Below the pieces are notes generated by a model. That model worked only from the letters and a program-made list of their open reading frames with translations. It did no database searches and was not told the DNA's origin. Made by a program: the position numbers and the translations under genes. Positions 18,636 through 26,784 of a stretch of DNA of 64,000 nucleotides are shown here, piece by piece. Origin of the DNA: Deltaproteobacteria bacterium (GTDB lineage: Bacteria > Desulfobacterota > Desulfomonilia > UBA1062); NCBI GenBank assembly GCA_018434685.1, contig JAHDOV010000002.1, positions 62,001-126,000 of the forward strand, given 5' to 3'. Positions within the stretch are counted from its first letter, which is position 1. Each line of letters opens with the position of its first letter.

Positions 18636-19697
18636 TTGGTACAGGACAGGATGCCGTCCTACAGTGCCAGATGGCTGGTGCGGCAGCTCATTGCAAGGGG
18701 GATTCCCCTTACGGATATCCTGCGGGGGACCGATCTTTCCCCGGCCTGGCTGGAAGATGAAGACGCGCTTATCCACCCCTTACAGTATCTGAAAATCGTG
18801 ACCAATGCCCTTGATGAAACTCTCGACCCTGCCCTGGCACTCCACCTGGGCAGGCAATCCAACCTGGGAGAACTGGGTATCTGGGGCTACGCCATCATCA
18901 GCAGCCCCACCCTGGGGGAGGCAAATCAGGTGGCGATGCAATTCTGGGAGCTCAACGGCGCCCTGGTCACCATATCCCACCACAAGCAAGGAGAAAGCTC
19001 CATCTGGGAAATCTTCCCAGCCTTTCCCATGGAAAGCCCCCGCTCATGGATCTTTGCAGTGGAAGAGCTTCTCTCCACCTTTTTCTCCGGGTGCGATTTC
19101 CTCACGAGACAGGAGTTTCAGATCGATGAAATCCGTCTGTCCTACCCCGATCCCGGGCATGGCAGCCTGTACCGGGAGATGTTCAAGTGCCCGGTGTTGT
19201 TCGGCCAAGACAGGGATCTGTTCCGGATCACCTTCCCTTTTGAGGACATACCCACGTCCATGGGCAATCCCCAGCTGGCAGCCATCTGTAAGCAACAGTG
19301 CCAGGAGCTCATGGCCAAGCTCAAGGGGTCCGACGAATTGATCGTCGCCATCAGGGAGGCAATAATCGCCTCGCTGGGCCAGTTTCCGCACCTGGGAGAG
19401 ATTGCCGCGCACCTGGCCATGAGCCCCAGGACCCTGCGCAGGCGCCTGCTCGAGAGGAATACCACGTACCAGCGCGTCCTCGACGAGATCCGTTTCGAGC
19501 TGGTCAAAGAATACCTCGCAACGACCAGCCTCAGTGTCGAACAGGTTGCAAGCCGGGTGAGCTTTTCCGATGCAACTACCCTCAGACGGGCCTTTAAAAA
19601 ATGGACCGGTATGAATATAAGGGAGTTCAGGAGATGTAATCGTGTAATCTCTAAACACTCTGTCGAGAGCGTATGCACCAGGACAGAGCATCCCTGA
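18636..19697 (+). CDS. AraC-family transcriptional regulator (Arabinose_bd type)
   Basis: Transcription factor of about 353 residues with an OruR/ArgR-like N-terminal ligand-binding domain (about 15-200) and a C-terminal AraC DNA-binding domain. The latter has two helix-turn-helix units: IAAHLAMSPRTLRRRLLERN and SVEQVASRVSFSDATTLRRAFKKW. A TTG start at 18636 is preferred because GAGGAGGG lies 6 bases before it. An in-frame ATG at 18621 overlaps that ribosome-binding site. The gene is divergent from the FGGY kinase operon, the usual layout for a local activator; it probably senses the pathway's substrate. The region 18365-18635 holds no other gene. Confidence 0.88.
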   Translation: MVQDRMPSYSARWLVRQLIARGIPLTDILRGTDLSPAWLEDEDALIHPLQYLKIVTNALDETLDPALALHLGRQSNLGELGIWGYAIISSPTLGEANQVAMQFWELNGALVTISHHKQGESSIWEIFPAFPMESPRSWIFAVEELLSTFFSGCDFLTRQEFQIDEIRLSYPDPGHGSLYREMFKCPVLFGQDRDLFRITFPFEDIPTSMGNPQLAAICKQQCQELMAKLKGSDELIVAIREAIIASLGQFPHLGEIAAHLAMSPRTLRRRLLERNTTYQRVLDEIRFELVKEYLATTSLSVEQVASRVSFSDATTLRRAFKKWTGMNIREFRRCNRVISKHSVESVCTRTEHP

Positions 19698-19791
19698 GAT
19701 AACACTGGAACCCTCATCCAGATTCAACACGATGCATACTCTCTGAACAGGGAAGGAGTGATCATTGCACTGGTATCTGTCCCGTGTGCAG

Positions 19792-20874
19792 TTACAACCG
19801 GGCAGTCAATTCCTCCCCGCTCAGCACGACCACATGGGTGACCCCCCAGATGCTGCGGTCAATGAAGTAGTCGTTGAGGCAGGCCAGGATATTGCCCCCG
19901 CCCGGAGCCTGCCCGTCCATCTCCGTGATGATGAGCATATTCTCACCGTTTTCCGTGCCGAAGATTTCCCTGCCCGAGAACAGACAGCGGTATCCGTCGC
20001 AGGAGACAAAGAGGAAATAGTCTTCGAGCCCGCACCCGGGAAGATTGCTCTCGAGAAAAGACCTGAGGCTGCAGCCCGCCACCGACGCTGTCCCCTTGTA
20101 TCCCTTCCCGTGCCCTACCCGTACCCAGCGCTCCACGCGGCGCCTCTCCACACCCTGGAAGGAGGTCGTGAGCACATCAGGGCCCCTCAGGGCCACAATA
20201 GAGTTTGATGAGCACGACTGTCCTTTCCTGCGGGGCGGCACGAGATCGTCCCGGACCTGCGGGATGGAAAAGGTTATGGACTCAACCCGGTCAAGATAGC
20301 GGGAGGTATCTCCCTCACCCGACACGATGAGACGGAACCCGTCAAGGCCCTCTTTATGCACGTTGAGCGTATAGGCCTCGGGATCGCTCGAGGGAAGCAG
20401 TCCCTCACGGAAGAAGGCCAGGGTCGGCGGGGCGTCATCATCCACCATGAGGAGTTCGCCATAGCTGAAGCAGACCTTTTCTCCGCTGCGCGAGGTAAAG
20501 GTCACGAGGAAATCCGTGGGCGTCCCCCAGACCGAGGTCTCCGGGTATGCAGGGGCGATCCCCTCCAGGATATTGAAGGCCGGTATACCCACATAGCTAT
20601 AGGTGCCCAGGAATTCGCCTTCGGGCGAGATCTCTCTGGTGCGTATCCTGGTCGTTGCGAAGGCCCGCAGGCTGGAACTTGAAAACCGGTAGGTCTTTTT
20701 CACCATCCCGTCGACCTGGAGGGAAAACCCCGAAGGTACCGTCTTCGCAACTGCCAGCGGCGTCGCCCCGGTTACGGTTATGGCGCTGTAGTAGTCGTGA
20801 TGAGCTGTCCGGTACGTGATGAAGACCGCGAAAACAAGGGCTGAAAGGTAGATGACCACATATTTTTTCTTCAT
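19792..20874 (-). CDS. Exported/anchored protein with two degenerate molybdopterin-oxidoreductase-like domains
   Basis: Residues 6-22 form a single N-terminal hydrophobic segment (signal anchor or uncleaved signal), so the protein faces the periplasm. Two similar halves follow. The first (about 48-200) starts GFSLQVDGMVKKTYRFSSSS and continues GIPAFNILEGI, a pattern of the sulfite-oxidase-type molybdopterin-binding domain: DG, L-x-x-L, then G-x-P-L-x-x-L. The second (about 225-355) has VRVGHGKGYKGTASVAG and a matching GREIFG/VVVLSGEE end. No cofactor Cys or Arg pattern typical of an active Mo enzyme is recognisable, so it may be a non-catalytic binding protein. The assignment is by pattern only and uncertain. 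AGGAG precedes the start. Confidence 0.5.
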   Translation of the reverse strand: MKKKYVVIYLSALVFAVFITYRTAHHDYYSAITVTGATPLAVAKTVPSGFSLQVDGMVKKTYRFSSSSLRAFATTRIRTREISPEGEFLGTYSYVGIPAFNILEGIAPAYPETSVWGTPTDFLVTFTSRSGEKVCFSYGELLMVDDDAPPTLAFFREGLLPSSDPEAYTLNVHKEGLDGFRLIVSGEGDTSRYLDRVESITFSIPQVRDDLVPPRRKGQSCSSNSIVALRGPDVLTTSFQGVERRRVERWVRVGHGKGYKGTASVAGCSLRSFLESNLPGCGLEDYFLFVSCDGYRCLFSGREIFGTENGENMLIITEMDGQAPGGGNILACLNDYFIDRSIWGVTHVVVLSGEELTARL

Positions 20875-21064
20875 TGGGCTCCTCGTGCGACAGGACGATA
20901 CCTGTTTCTCCCCTCCTGTCTGCTGTTATTCGCCGGGTGTCCGGCCATGTTTTTAATATGTCGCCATTAGCATATATTACAGCCCCGGTACAGCCTCTTC
21001 TTTCCCGTTCATCGTTCCTTCCCGTTTTGACATATCGGCTTTACACCTAAGGAGGCTTTTTGTT

Positions 21065-21166
21065 ATGAACACGGCAAGGAACCCACGTGGAGGTGATCAC
21101 AGTGAGACGCCCGGCCGGCATGATGGCACGGATAACCACCACAATATTTTCAAGGACAGCCCATGA
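21065..21166 (+). CDS. Possible 33-residue leader peptide coupled to the methyltransferase gene
   Basis: The ATG at 21065 is preceded by AAGGAGG (21049-21055) at good spacing, a much better site than that of the methyltransferase itself. The peptide is His/Asp/Asn-rich and starts MNTARNPRGGDHSE. Its TGA stop overlaps the methyltransferase ATG in the arrangement ATGA, typical of translational coupling. No homologue is recognised. It could be a real small protein, a leader that boosts translation of the next gene, or chance. Confidence 0.4.
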   Translation: MNTARNPRGGDHSETPGRHDGTDNHHNIFKDSP

Positions 21167-21888
21167 ACATGAACCGACACCGGCAGCCTGACTGGAACCG
21201 CTCCATACGGGAGATGTTCGGCAGCATCTCCTCCCACTACGATCTCCTCAACACGCTCATGACCTTCGGCCGGGACCGGTTCTGGCGCCGCAGCGTCATC
21301 GCATCTGCCGGGATACCTCCCGGAGGCTCGCTGCTCGATGCAGGCACAGGTACCGGAAAGATCGCCCTGGAGGCCCTGCACCATGACCCGCACCTCTCAG
21401 TAGTGGCGGCAGACCTGACGCTCGAGATGATGAAGAAGGGGCGGGATTCCGCCGGAGACACCAACATCCGGTGGTGCTGCGCAGATGCGCTCACACTTCC
21501 GTTTCCCGATGAGACCTTCGATGCGGTGACCTCCGGATACCTGATCCGCAACGTCCCGGACCTGACGCTCTGCTTCTCCGAGCAATTCCGGGTGGTCAAG
21601 TCAGGCGGCAAGGTGGTCTCCCTCGACACCAGCCCGCCGCCAGACACTGTCATGAAGCCCCTGATCATGCTCTACCTCAAGGTCATCATCCCGGTCCTGG
21701 GCGGGCTCATCACCGGAAAGTGGGATGCCTACCGGTACCTGCCCGAATCCACCAGGTCTTTCAAGACCCCCCGGGAGATCTCCACAGTGATGGAGGCCGT
21801 GGGATTCGAGGATGTCAGGTACACGAGATACATGTTCGGGACCATGGCGATCATCGAAGGCACCCGGCCGCGCAGGCCTGCCTCTTGA
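21163..21888 (+). CDS. menG: UbiE/MenG-type quinone methyltransferase
   Basis: SAM-dependent C-methyltransferase of 241 residues in the UbiE/COQ5/MenG family, which methylates demethylmenaquinone (or a ubiquinone precursor) in the respiratory quinone pathway. The N-terminus has the family signature FGSISSHYDLLNTLMTFGRDRFWR (residues 20-43). SAM motif I is LLDAGTGTGKIAL near 55. The late GKWDAYRYLPESTRSF segment is the conserved UbiE C-terminal motif (normally Y-x-YLxxSI). Menaquinone is the likelier quinone given the anaerobe-like gene content, but no other men genes are in the window. Its start codon overlaps the stop of a possible small leader ORF. Confidence 0.86.
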   Translation: MNMNRHRQPDWNRSIREMFGSISSHYDLLNTLMTFGRDRFWRRSVIASAGIPPGGSLLDAGTGTGKIALEALHHDPHLSVVAADLTLEMMKKGRDSAGDTNIRWCCADALTLPFPDETFDAVTSGYLIRNVPDLTLCFSEQFRVVKSGGKVVSLDTSPPPDTVMKPLIMLYLKVIIPVLGGLITGKWDAYRYLPESTRSFKTPREISTVMEAVGFEDVRYTRYMFGTMAIIEGTRPRRPAS

Positions 21889-22027
21889 AAGCGGAGCCCG
21901 GCACTGCCGGAAAGACGGACCTGTGCGGCAAAGCTTAAAAGCGAAGACGGATTGATTTCGCTGCCTTTTTTGTATAGTATTGGGCAGGAAAAGAGTGGGT
22001 GTTCTTTAATTGGCAGGGTAGGGATTA

Positions 22028-23014
22028 ATGCCGGCAAACCTTCCACAGACATACCTGGATGCGGACAAACGGTACCGGGAGGCGAAGACCCCGGAGGAGA
22101 AGATCGCCGCCCTCGAGGAGATGCTCGCCCTCATCCCCAAGCACAAGGGGACCGACAAGCTCCAGGCAGACATCAAGCGGAGGATCTCCAGGCACAAGGA
22201 ACTCTCCCAGAAGAAACCCGGGGCTGTTATCCAGAAGAGTGTCTTCAACATCGACAAGGAGGGTGCTGCCCAGGTGGTCATTATCGGCCCCCCGAATACC
22301 GGCAAGTCCTCCCTGGTCGACGCCCTCACCAAGGCCTCGCCGGAGATTGCCGACTTTCCCCACACGACCCACAAACCAACGCCGGGCATGGCCCAGCATG
22401 AGAATATCCAGTTCCAGCTCGTGGACACGCCGCCCATCACCGAAGACTACGTGGACCCGGAAATGGCCGACCTGATCCGCCGGGCCGACATCGTTGTCCT
22501 GCTGCTCGACCTGAAGGCGGACCTCATCGGGCAGTACGAGGACACGCTCCGGGTGCTCGACACGTTCCGCATCTTTCCCGAGGGGACCATCGTACCCGAA
22601 GGCGTCAGGAGGCCCGTCTTCTTCAAGAAGATGCTCGTCGCCGCAAACAAGATGGACGAGGAAAAGGACGAGGAGGACCTGGAAACCTTCCTGGAGCTCA
22701 CCGGCCTGCAGCAGCCTGCGCTGGGGATTTCGCTCCATCGCGGCAAGAATATCTCTGAATTTCTCGAGGAGCTCTACAGGCTCTCCGGCATCATCAGGGT
22801 CTATTCCAAGAACCCCGGCAAGGCCCCGGACCTGAAGGAGCCCTTTGTCATCCCGAGAGACTCCACCCTGGAGGATCTGGCACTCAAGATCCACAAGGAC
22901 TTTGCCCGGAAGCTGAAATTCGCCAGGATATGGGGGAACACGGTCCATGACGGCCAGATGGTACAGCGGGATTACGTGATGCAGGACGGGGATATCGTGG
23001 AGATTCATATCTGA
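22028..23014 (+). CDS. DRG/OBG-type GTPase with TGS domain
   Basis: A 328-residue GTPase of the HSR1/OBG family. An N-terminal alpha-helical region (1-70) is followed by the G domain: G1 GPPNTGKSS (87-95), G2 Thr in PHTTHKPT, G3 DTPP, G4 NKMD near 208. A TGS domain closes the protein (about 255-328, FVIPRDSTLEDLALKIHKDF ... GDIVEIHI). This N-helical/G/TGS order resembles DRG proteins, common in archaea and eukaryotes and patchy in bacteria. TGS GTPases usually act on ribosomes or tRNA. A promoter with an extended -10 TGTATAGTAT (21971-21980) lies just upstream. Confidence 0.87.
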   Translation: MPANLPQTYLDADKRYREAKTPEEKIAALEEMLALIPKHKGTDKLQADIKRRISRHKELSQKKPGAVIQKSVFNIDKEGAAQVVIIGPPNTGKSSLVDALTKASPEIADFPHTTHKPTPGMAQHENIQFQLVDTPPITEDYVDPEMADLIRRADIVVLLLDLKADLIGQYEDTLRVLDTFRIFPEGTIVPEGVRRPVFFKKMLVAANKMDEEKDEEDLETFLELTGLQQPALGISLHRGKNISEFLEELYRLSGIIRVYSKNPGKAPDLKEPFVIPRDSTLEDLALKIHKDFARKLKFARIWGNTVHDGQMVQRDYVMQDGDIVEIHI

Positions 23015-23141
23015 GGGCAGATATCTGTAATCCCAGAGAGCCCTGCCCGATCACGCAGCACCCCGGGCAGTGAGGACCTGGTGAGCGAAAATCTCCCCGG
23101 CCCGCGTCTCCTTCAGAGGCCTGGCTTGTATACGATTAGCT

Positions 23142-23170
23142 TTGACATGGCATCCCCGATCCTTTAGACT
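23142..23170 (+). promoter_or_regulatory. Sigma-70-type promoter of the ornithine cyclodeaminase homologue
   Basis: TTGACA at 23142-23147 and TAGACT at 23165-23170 are separated by 17 bases. The pair ends about 56 bases before the gene's ATG at 23227. Confidence 0.5.
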
Positions 23171-23226
23171 GTGAACACCTCATCATGATGTCTTCAGCGG
23201 GTATTCCCCTGATCAAGGAGGTGGAT

Positions 23227-24321
23227 ATGGCCTTTACCCTTCCGAGCTACACGCACCCGGACTTCGATCAGCCGCGGTTCGCTCATGCCCCCATGGTGGT
23301 CTTCCAGCATGCCCTCAAAGACGGGGTGGTACCCGACAACTACCATGCCACGTCGATCTATCCGGAATACTTCCAGGTAAACAAGGGCGACTGGCAGCTC
23401 CCGAGACTCTCCAGGATGGATTGCATCGTGGTGCTGGAAAAAGACGGCAGCCTGAGCGTCAAGGAGTTCAGGAACGTGAAGAAGGATGATCTCGTCGCGT
23501 GCGGCAGGGGCGAGAACGGCCAGGACGGCATCTTCGTCCATACCGGGGGCTTCGACTTCCCCGGCCATGCACATGAGAAGTTCGCCTTTCGCTCGCGCAT
23601 CACCCGCGAGACATCCTTTTCCATCGACTACGACGAGCTCTACGATATCCTGAGATTCGAGCGGGACAACGGGTACATCATCTGGGTCCTGGGGCCTGCC
23701 GTGGTGTTTGACCGGGACGCACGCAACGCCTTTGCGAGCCTGGTATCCACGGGCTTTGTCCATGCACTGCTTGCAGGCAACGCCCTGGCAACCCATGACG
23801 TGGAGGCGGCCTTCTTCTCGACGGGACTGGGCCAGGATATCTACTCGAAGCAGTCGGTCCGGCTCGGTCACTACAACCACCTCGATGCCATAAACCGTAT
23901 CAGGGGCATCGGCTCCATAGAAAAGGCCATCGAGGACGGTCTCATACGAGACGGGGTCATGAAAGCGGTTATCGAGCGGGGCGTCCCGTATGTCCTGGCT
24001 GGCTCCATCCGCGACGACGGCCCCCTTCCCGAGGTTACCGCAGACGTGTACACCGCCCAGGACAGGATGCGCGCCCTGACAGGCAAGGCAACCACCATCA
24101 TCGCCATGGCCACCCAGCTGCACGCCATCGCAACCGGAAACATGGCGCCTTCCTATAAGGTTCTTGAAGACGGCCAGGTGCGACCCGTGTATTTCTACAC
24201 GGTGGACATGTCGGAGTTTGCCGTGAACAAGCTCGCCAACCGGGGGTCACTCACAGCCCGTTCCATTCTCACCAATGTGCAGGATTTCGTGGTGACCGTT
24301 GCGAGGGGGCTGAAGGAATAG
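23227..24321 (+). CDS. TIGR00300-type protein, Ni-pincer-dependent ornithine cyclodeaminase homologue
   Basis: A 364-residue protein matching the LOR/SDH-related archaeal family in which a methanogen member was shown to be a nickel-pincer-nucleotide-dependent ornithine cyclodeaminase (ornithine to proline plus ammonia). The conserved C-terminal blocks are GNALATHDVEAAFFSTGLG, HLDAINRIRGIGSIEKAIEDG and VPYVLAGSIRDDGPLPEVTAD. The start at 23227 was chosen for AAGGAGG just upstream. The N-terminal LOR/SDH-like domain spans about residues 40-125. Cofactor synthesis genes (larB, larC, larE) are not in the window and would be needed elsewhere. The nearby carbamate kinase supports a role in arginine/ornithine breakdown; activity is inferred from the family. 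Confidence 0.75.
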   Translation: MAFTLPSYTHPDFDQPRFAHAPMVVFQHALKDGVVPDNYHATSIYPEYFQVNKGDWQLPRLSRMDCIVVLEKDGSLSVKEFRNVKKDDLVACGRGENGQDGIFVHTGGFDFPGHAHEKFAFRSRITRETSFSIDYDELYDILRFERDNGYIIWVLGPAVVFDRDARNAFASLVSTGFVHALLAGNALATHDVEAAFFSTGLGQDIYSKQSVRLGHYNHLDAINRIRGIGSIEKAIEDGLIRDGVMKAVIERGVPYVLAGSIRDDGPLPEVTADVYTAQDRMRALTGKATTIIAMATQLHAIATGNMAPSYKVLEDGQVRPVYFYTVDMSEFAVNKLANRGSLTARSILTNVQDFVVTVARGLKE

Positions 24322-24348
24322 GCGCTTCAGGCAGCAGGGATTCGCATC

Positions 24349-25290
24349 TCAGCCTCCAAGGATCTCTGTCCCGGCACGGCCGGCAACCGCCTCTTCGATG
24401 GCGTCGATAGAGGTTATGATCGCACGTTTTCCACCGGCCCTGACAAACGACGCGGCGGCCTCTATCTTGGGCCCCATGGAACCGGCCGGGAACTGACCGT
24501 CCCTCAGGTAGGCCTCGGCCTGGCTTACGGTCATGGCGCGGAGAAACTGCTCGTCCTCCCGGCCGTAGTTGAGGGCAGCGCCTTGTACATCGGTGGCGAT
24601 GAGGAAGATGTCCACACCCACTTCGCAGGAGAGCCTGGCGCTCGCGAGATCCTTGTCTATCACCGCATCCACCCCGGAAAAGGACCTCCCCTCCCTGATA
24701 ACCGGGATCCCCCCGCCTCCGCAGCAGATGACCACAAATCCCATCTCGATGAGCTTGATGATCTCGTTCTTCTCCACGATGGTGATGGGCGCTGGGGAAG
24801 CCACCACCCGGCGATATCCCTTTTCCGTCTTCACCGTCGGGTAGGGCAGCCGGAGAGCCTTTTCTTCGGAAAAGAACGGACCTATGGGCTTGGTGGGATG
24901 TTCAAATGCCGGGGAGTGTTCATCCACAACCACGTAGCTGATGAGGCTCACGAGCGGTTTCTGGGACGAGATCCCCTGCTTCATGAGCTCGCTGTCCAGG
25001 GTGGACTCTATCATGTAGCCGATCTGACCCTGGGTCTGCGCCACGAGGATCTCCAGCGGCAGCTTGGGTACCGTCTCCGAGCACTCCTGCTGAAGGAGCA
25101 GGTTGCCCACCTGGGGTCCATTCCCGTGGGTAATGATCACCCGGTACGACCTCGTCAGGCGTGCGATCTGGGAGATGGGAACCTGCAGGTTCCTGAACTG
25201 TTCTTCCACACTTCCGCGCTGCCCTTTCCGGATCAGGGCGTTACCGCCCAGCGCAACGAGCAGGATCTCCTTGTTCCTCCCACATTTCAT
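24349..25290 (-). CDS. arcC: Carbamate kinase
   Basis: Interconverts carbamoyl phosphate plus ADP with carbamate plus ATP, the energy-yielding last step of arginine, agmatine or allantoin fermentation. Motifs in order: VALGGNALI near 11, ITHGNGPQVGNLLLQQE near 51, VICCGGGGIPV near 194, the ADKDLASA-like VIDKDLASARL near 213, and GSMGPKIEAA near 270. At 313 residues it is the normal family length. The ATG at 25290 was chosen for a GAGG 6 bases upstream. It follows the cDPG-synthetase-like gene by 36 bp on the same strand, so they form an operon. No carbamoyltransferase gene is in the window. Confidence 0.93.
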   Translation of the reverse strand: MKCGRNKEILLVALGGNALIRKGQRGSVEEQFRNLQVPISQIARLTRSYRVIITHGNGPQVGNLLLQQECSETVPKLPLEILVAQTQGQIGYMIESTLDSELMKQGISSQKPLVSLISYVVVDEHSPAFEHPTKPIGPFFSEEKALRLPYPTVKTEKGYRRVVASPAPITIVEKNEIIKLIEMGFVVICCGGGGIPVIREGRSFSGVDAVIDKDLASARLSCEVGVDIFLIATDVQGAALNYGREDEQFLRAMTVSQAEAYLRDGQFPAGSMGPKIEAAASFVRAGGKRAIITSIDAIEEAVAGRAGTEILGG

Positions 25291-25326
25291 GATCAACCTC
25301 AGGCAAAAATGGATTTCACTAGGGCA

Positions 25327-26643
25327 CTACCCCTGCATCCGTTCCAGGAGGACCTGTTCCAGGGTCGGGCTCCCGTGGTCTTCGTACTCATAGAGCACAC
25401 GGATAGCCGGTTTGTTGATCTCGAGAATCCGTGTCAGCTGTATGGGCGTGGCAAAGAGCACCAGGTCGCAGTCTGCCCTGTTGATGGTCGCCTCGAGATC
25501 CCGGATCTGGGCGTCGCTGTAGCCCATTGCCGGCAGGAGGCTGCCGATGTGCGGATATGCCGCGAAGGTGTCCTGTATGGTCCCCACGGCAAAGGGCCGC
25601 GGATCGATGATCTTCGAGGCGCCGAAGGTCTGCGCGGCAATGACGCCCGCACCGTAGAGCATCCCGCCATGGGTCAGCGTGGGGCCGTCTTCAACCACCA
25701 GGACCCGGCTGCCGCGGATCCGCTCCGGCTCGCTGACGATGACCGGGGAGCGGGCCAGGACGATGCGGGCACGCGGGTTATAGCGCTCGATATTCAGCCT
25801 GACCCGGTCCACCTGGGATGGGGGTGCCGTATCCACCTTGTTGATGATGGCGATGTCAGCCATGCGCATGTTCGTCTCGCCCGGGTAGTACAGCAGCTCG
25901 TGACCGGCCCGGTGGGGATCGAAGAGCACGATGTGGATATCCGGGCGGTAGAACGGCGTGTCGTTGTTTCCCCCGTCCCAGACGATCACATCCGCCTCAG
26001 ACTCTGCCTCCTTGAGGATCTTGCCGTAATCGACCCCTGCATACACGACGATACCCTGATCCACGAGCGGCTCGTACTCCTCGCGCTCCTCGATGGTGCA
26101 GTTATGTTTCTTGAAATCCTCATAGGTGGAGAACCGCTGGACCTCCTGGGTCCGCAGGTCACCGTAGGGCATGGGGTGGCGAACCACCACGACCTTCTTA
26201 TCCAACCCCTTAAGGATCGAGCACACCTTGCGGGTGGTCTGCGACTTCCCGCAGCCGGTCCTGACCGCACACACGGCGACAATCGTCTTTTCTGACTTGA
26301 GCATAGTGTACGTTGCCCCGATCATGATGAAATCAGCACCTCCCGCCATGGCGATGGATGCCTTGTGCATGAGCTCCACGTGGGGCACATCGCTGTAGGA
26401 GAATGCCACCAGATCGATGGTGTGGGTACGGATCAGCTCGGAGAGTCTTTCCTCGGGGAATATGGGGATGCCGTCCGGGTAGAGGCTCCCGGCCAGTTCG
26501 GCAGGATAGAGCCGTTCATCGATATCCGGGATCTGGGCCGCGGTGAATGCGATCACCCGGTAGCGGGGATTGTCCTTGAAATAGACATTGAAGTTATGGA
26601 AATCCCGGCCCGCTGCCCCCATGATGATAACCTTTTCAACCAT
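25327..26643 (-). CDS. Cyclic 2,3-diphosphoglycerate synthetase-like GTPase (COG2403)
   Basis: A 438-residue P-loop protein of the family named after the methanogen enzyme that makes cyclic 2,3-diphosphoglycerate. A Rossmann-like N-terminal domain (VEKVIIMGAAGRDFHNFNV) spans about 1-125. Walker A is AVRTGCGKSQTTRKV near 131, then VIVWDGGNNDTPF near 223 and the NKVD guanine-specificity motif near 272. Bacterial members are common, and making a thermolyte is unlikely to be their role; the operon with carbamate kinase suggests a link to carbamoyl phosphate or amino-acid metabolism. It is the first gene of the pair. The function is therefore named by family only. Confidence 0.78.
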   Translation of the reverse strand: MVEKVIIMGAAGRDFHNFNVYFKDNPRYRVIAFTAAQIPDIDERLYPAELAGSLYPDGIPIFPEERLSELIRTHTIDLVAFSYSDVPHVELMHKASIAMAGGADFIMIGATYTMLKSEKTIVAVCAVRTGCGKSQTTRKVCSILKGLDKKVVVVRHPMPYGDLRTQEVQRFSTYEDFKKHNCTIEEREEYEPLVDQGIVVYAGVDYGKILKEAESEADVIVWDGGNNDTPFYRPDIHIVLFDPHRAGHELLYYPGETNMRMADIAIINKVDTAPPSQVDRVRLNIERYNPRARIVLARSPVIVSEPERIRGSRVLVVEDGPTLTHGGMLYGAGVIAAQTFGASKIIDPRPFAVGTIQDTFAAYPHIGSLLPAMGYSDAQIRDLEATINRADCDLVLFATPIQLTRILEINKPAIRVLYEYEDHGSPTLEQVLLERMQG

Positions 26644-26784
26644 GTCTCCTCCCTCGAAGGATATTCGCCTCTCGGGCGTTCATGCTGGCCCATCGCCGAT
26701 TCCCCGCAACTGCCCGCTGTGTGTTTGATGCCATGCCCCCGGTGCATTCACCCGCAGAACCGGGACAGGCTGCAGTGCCGGGGC

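Noticed and set aside
23227-24321. Archaeal-type fructose-bisphosphatase assignment for the cyclodeaminase homologue
   Set aside because: Considered first for the N-terminal HPD-like start, but the C-terminal blocks (GNALATHD, LAGSIRDDGPLP) belong to the TIGR00300/ornithine cyclodeaminase family.
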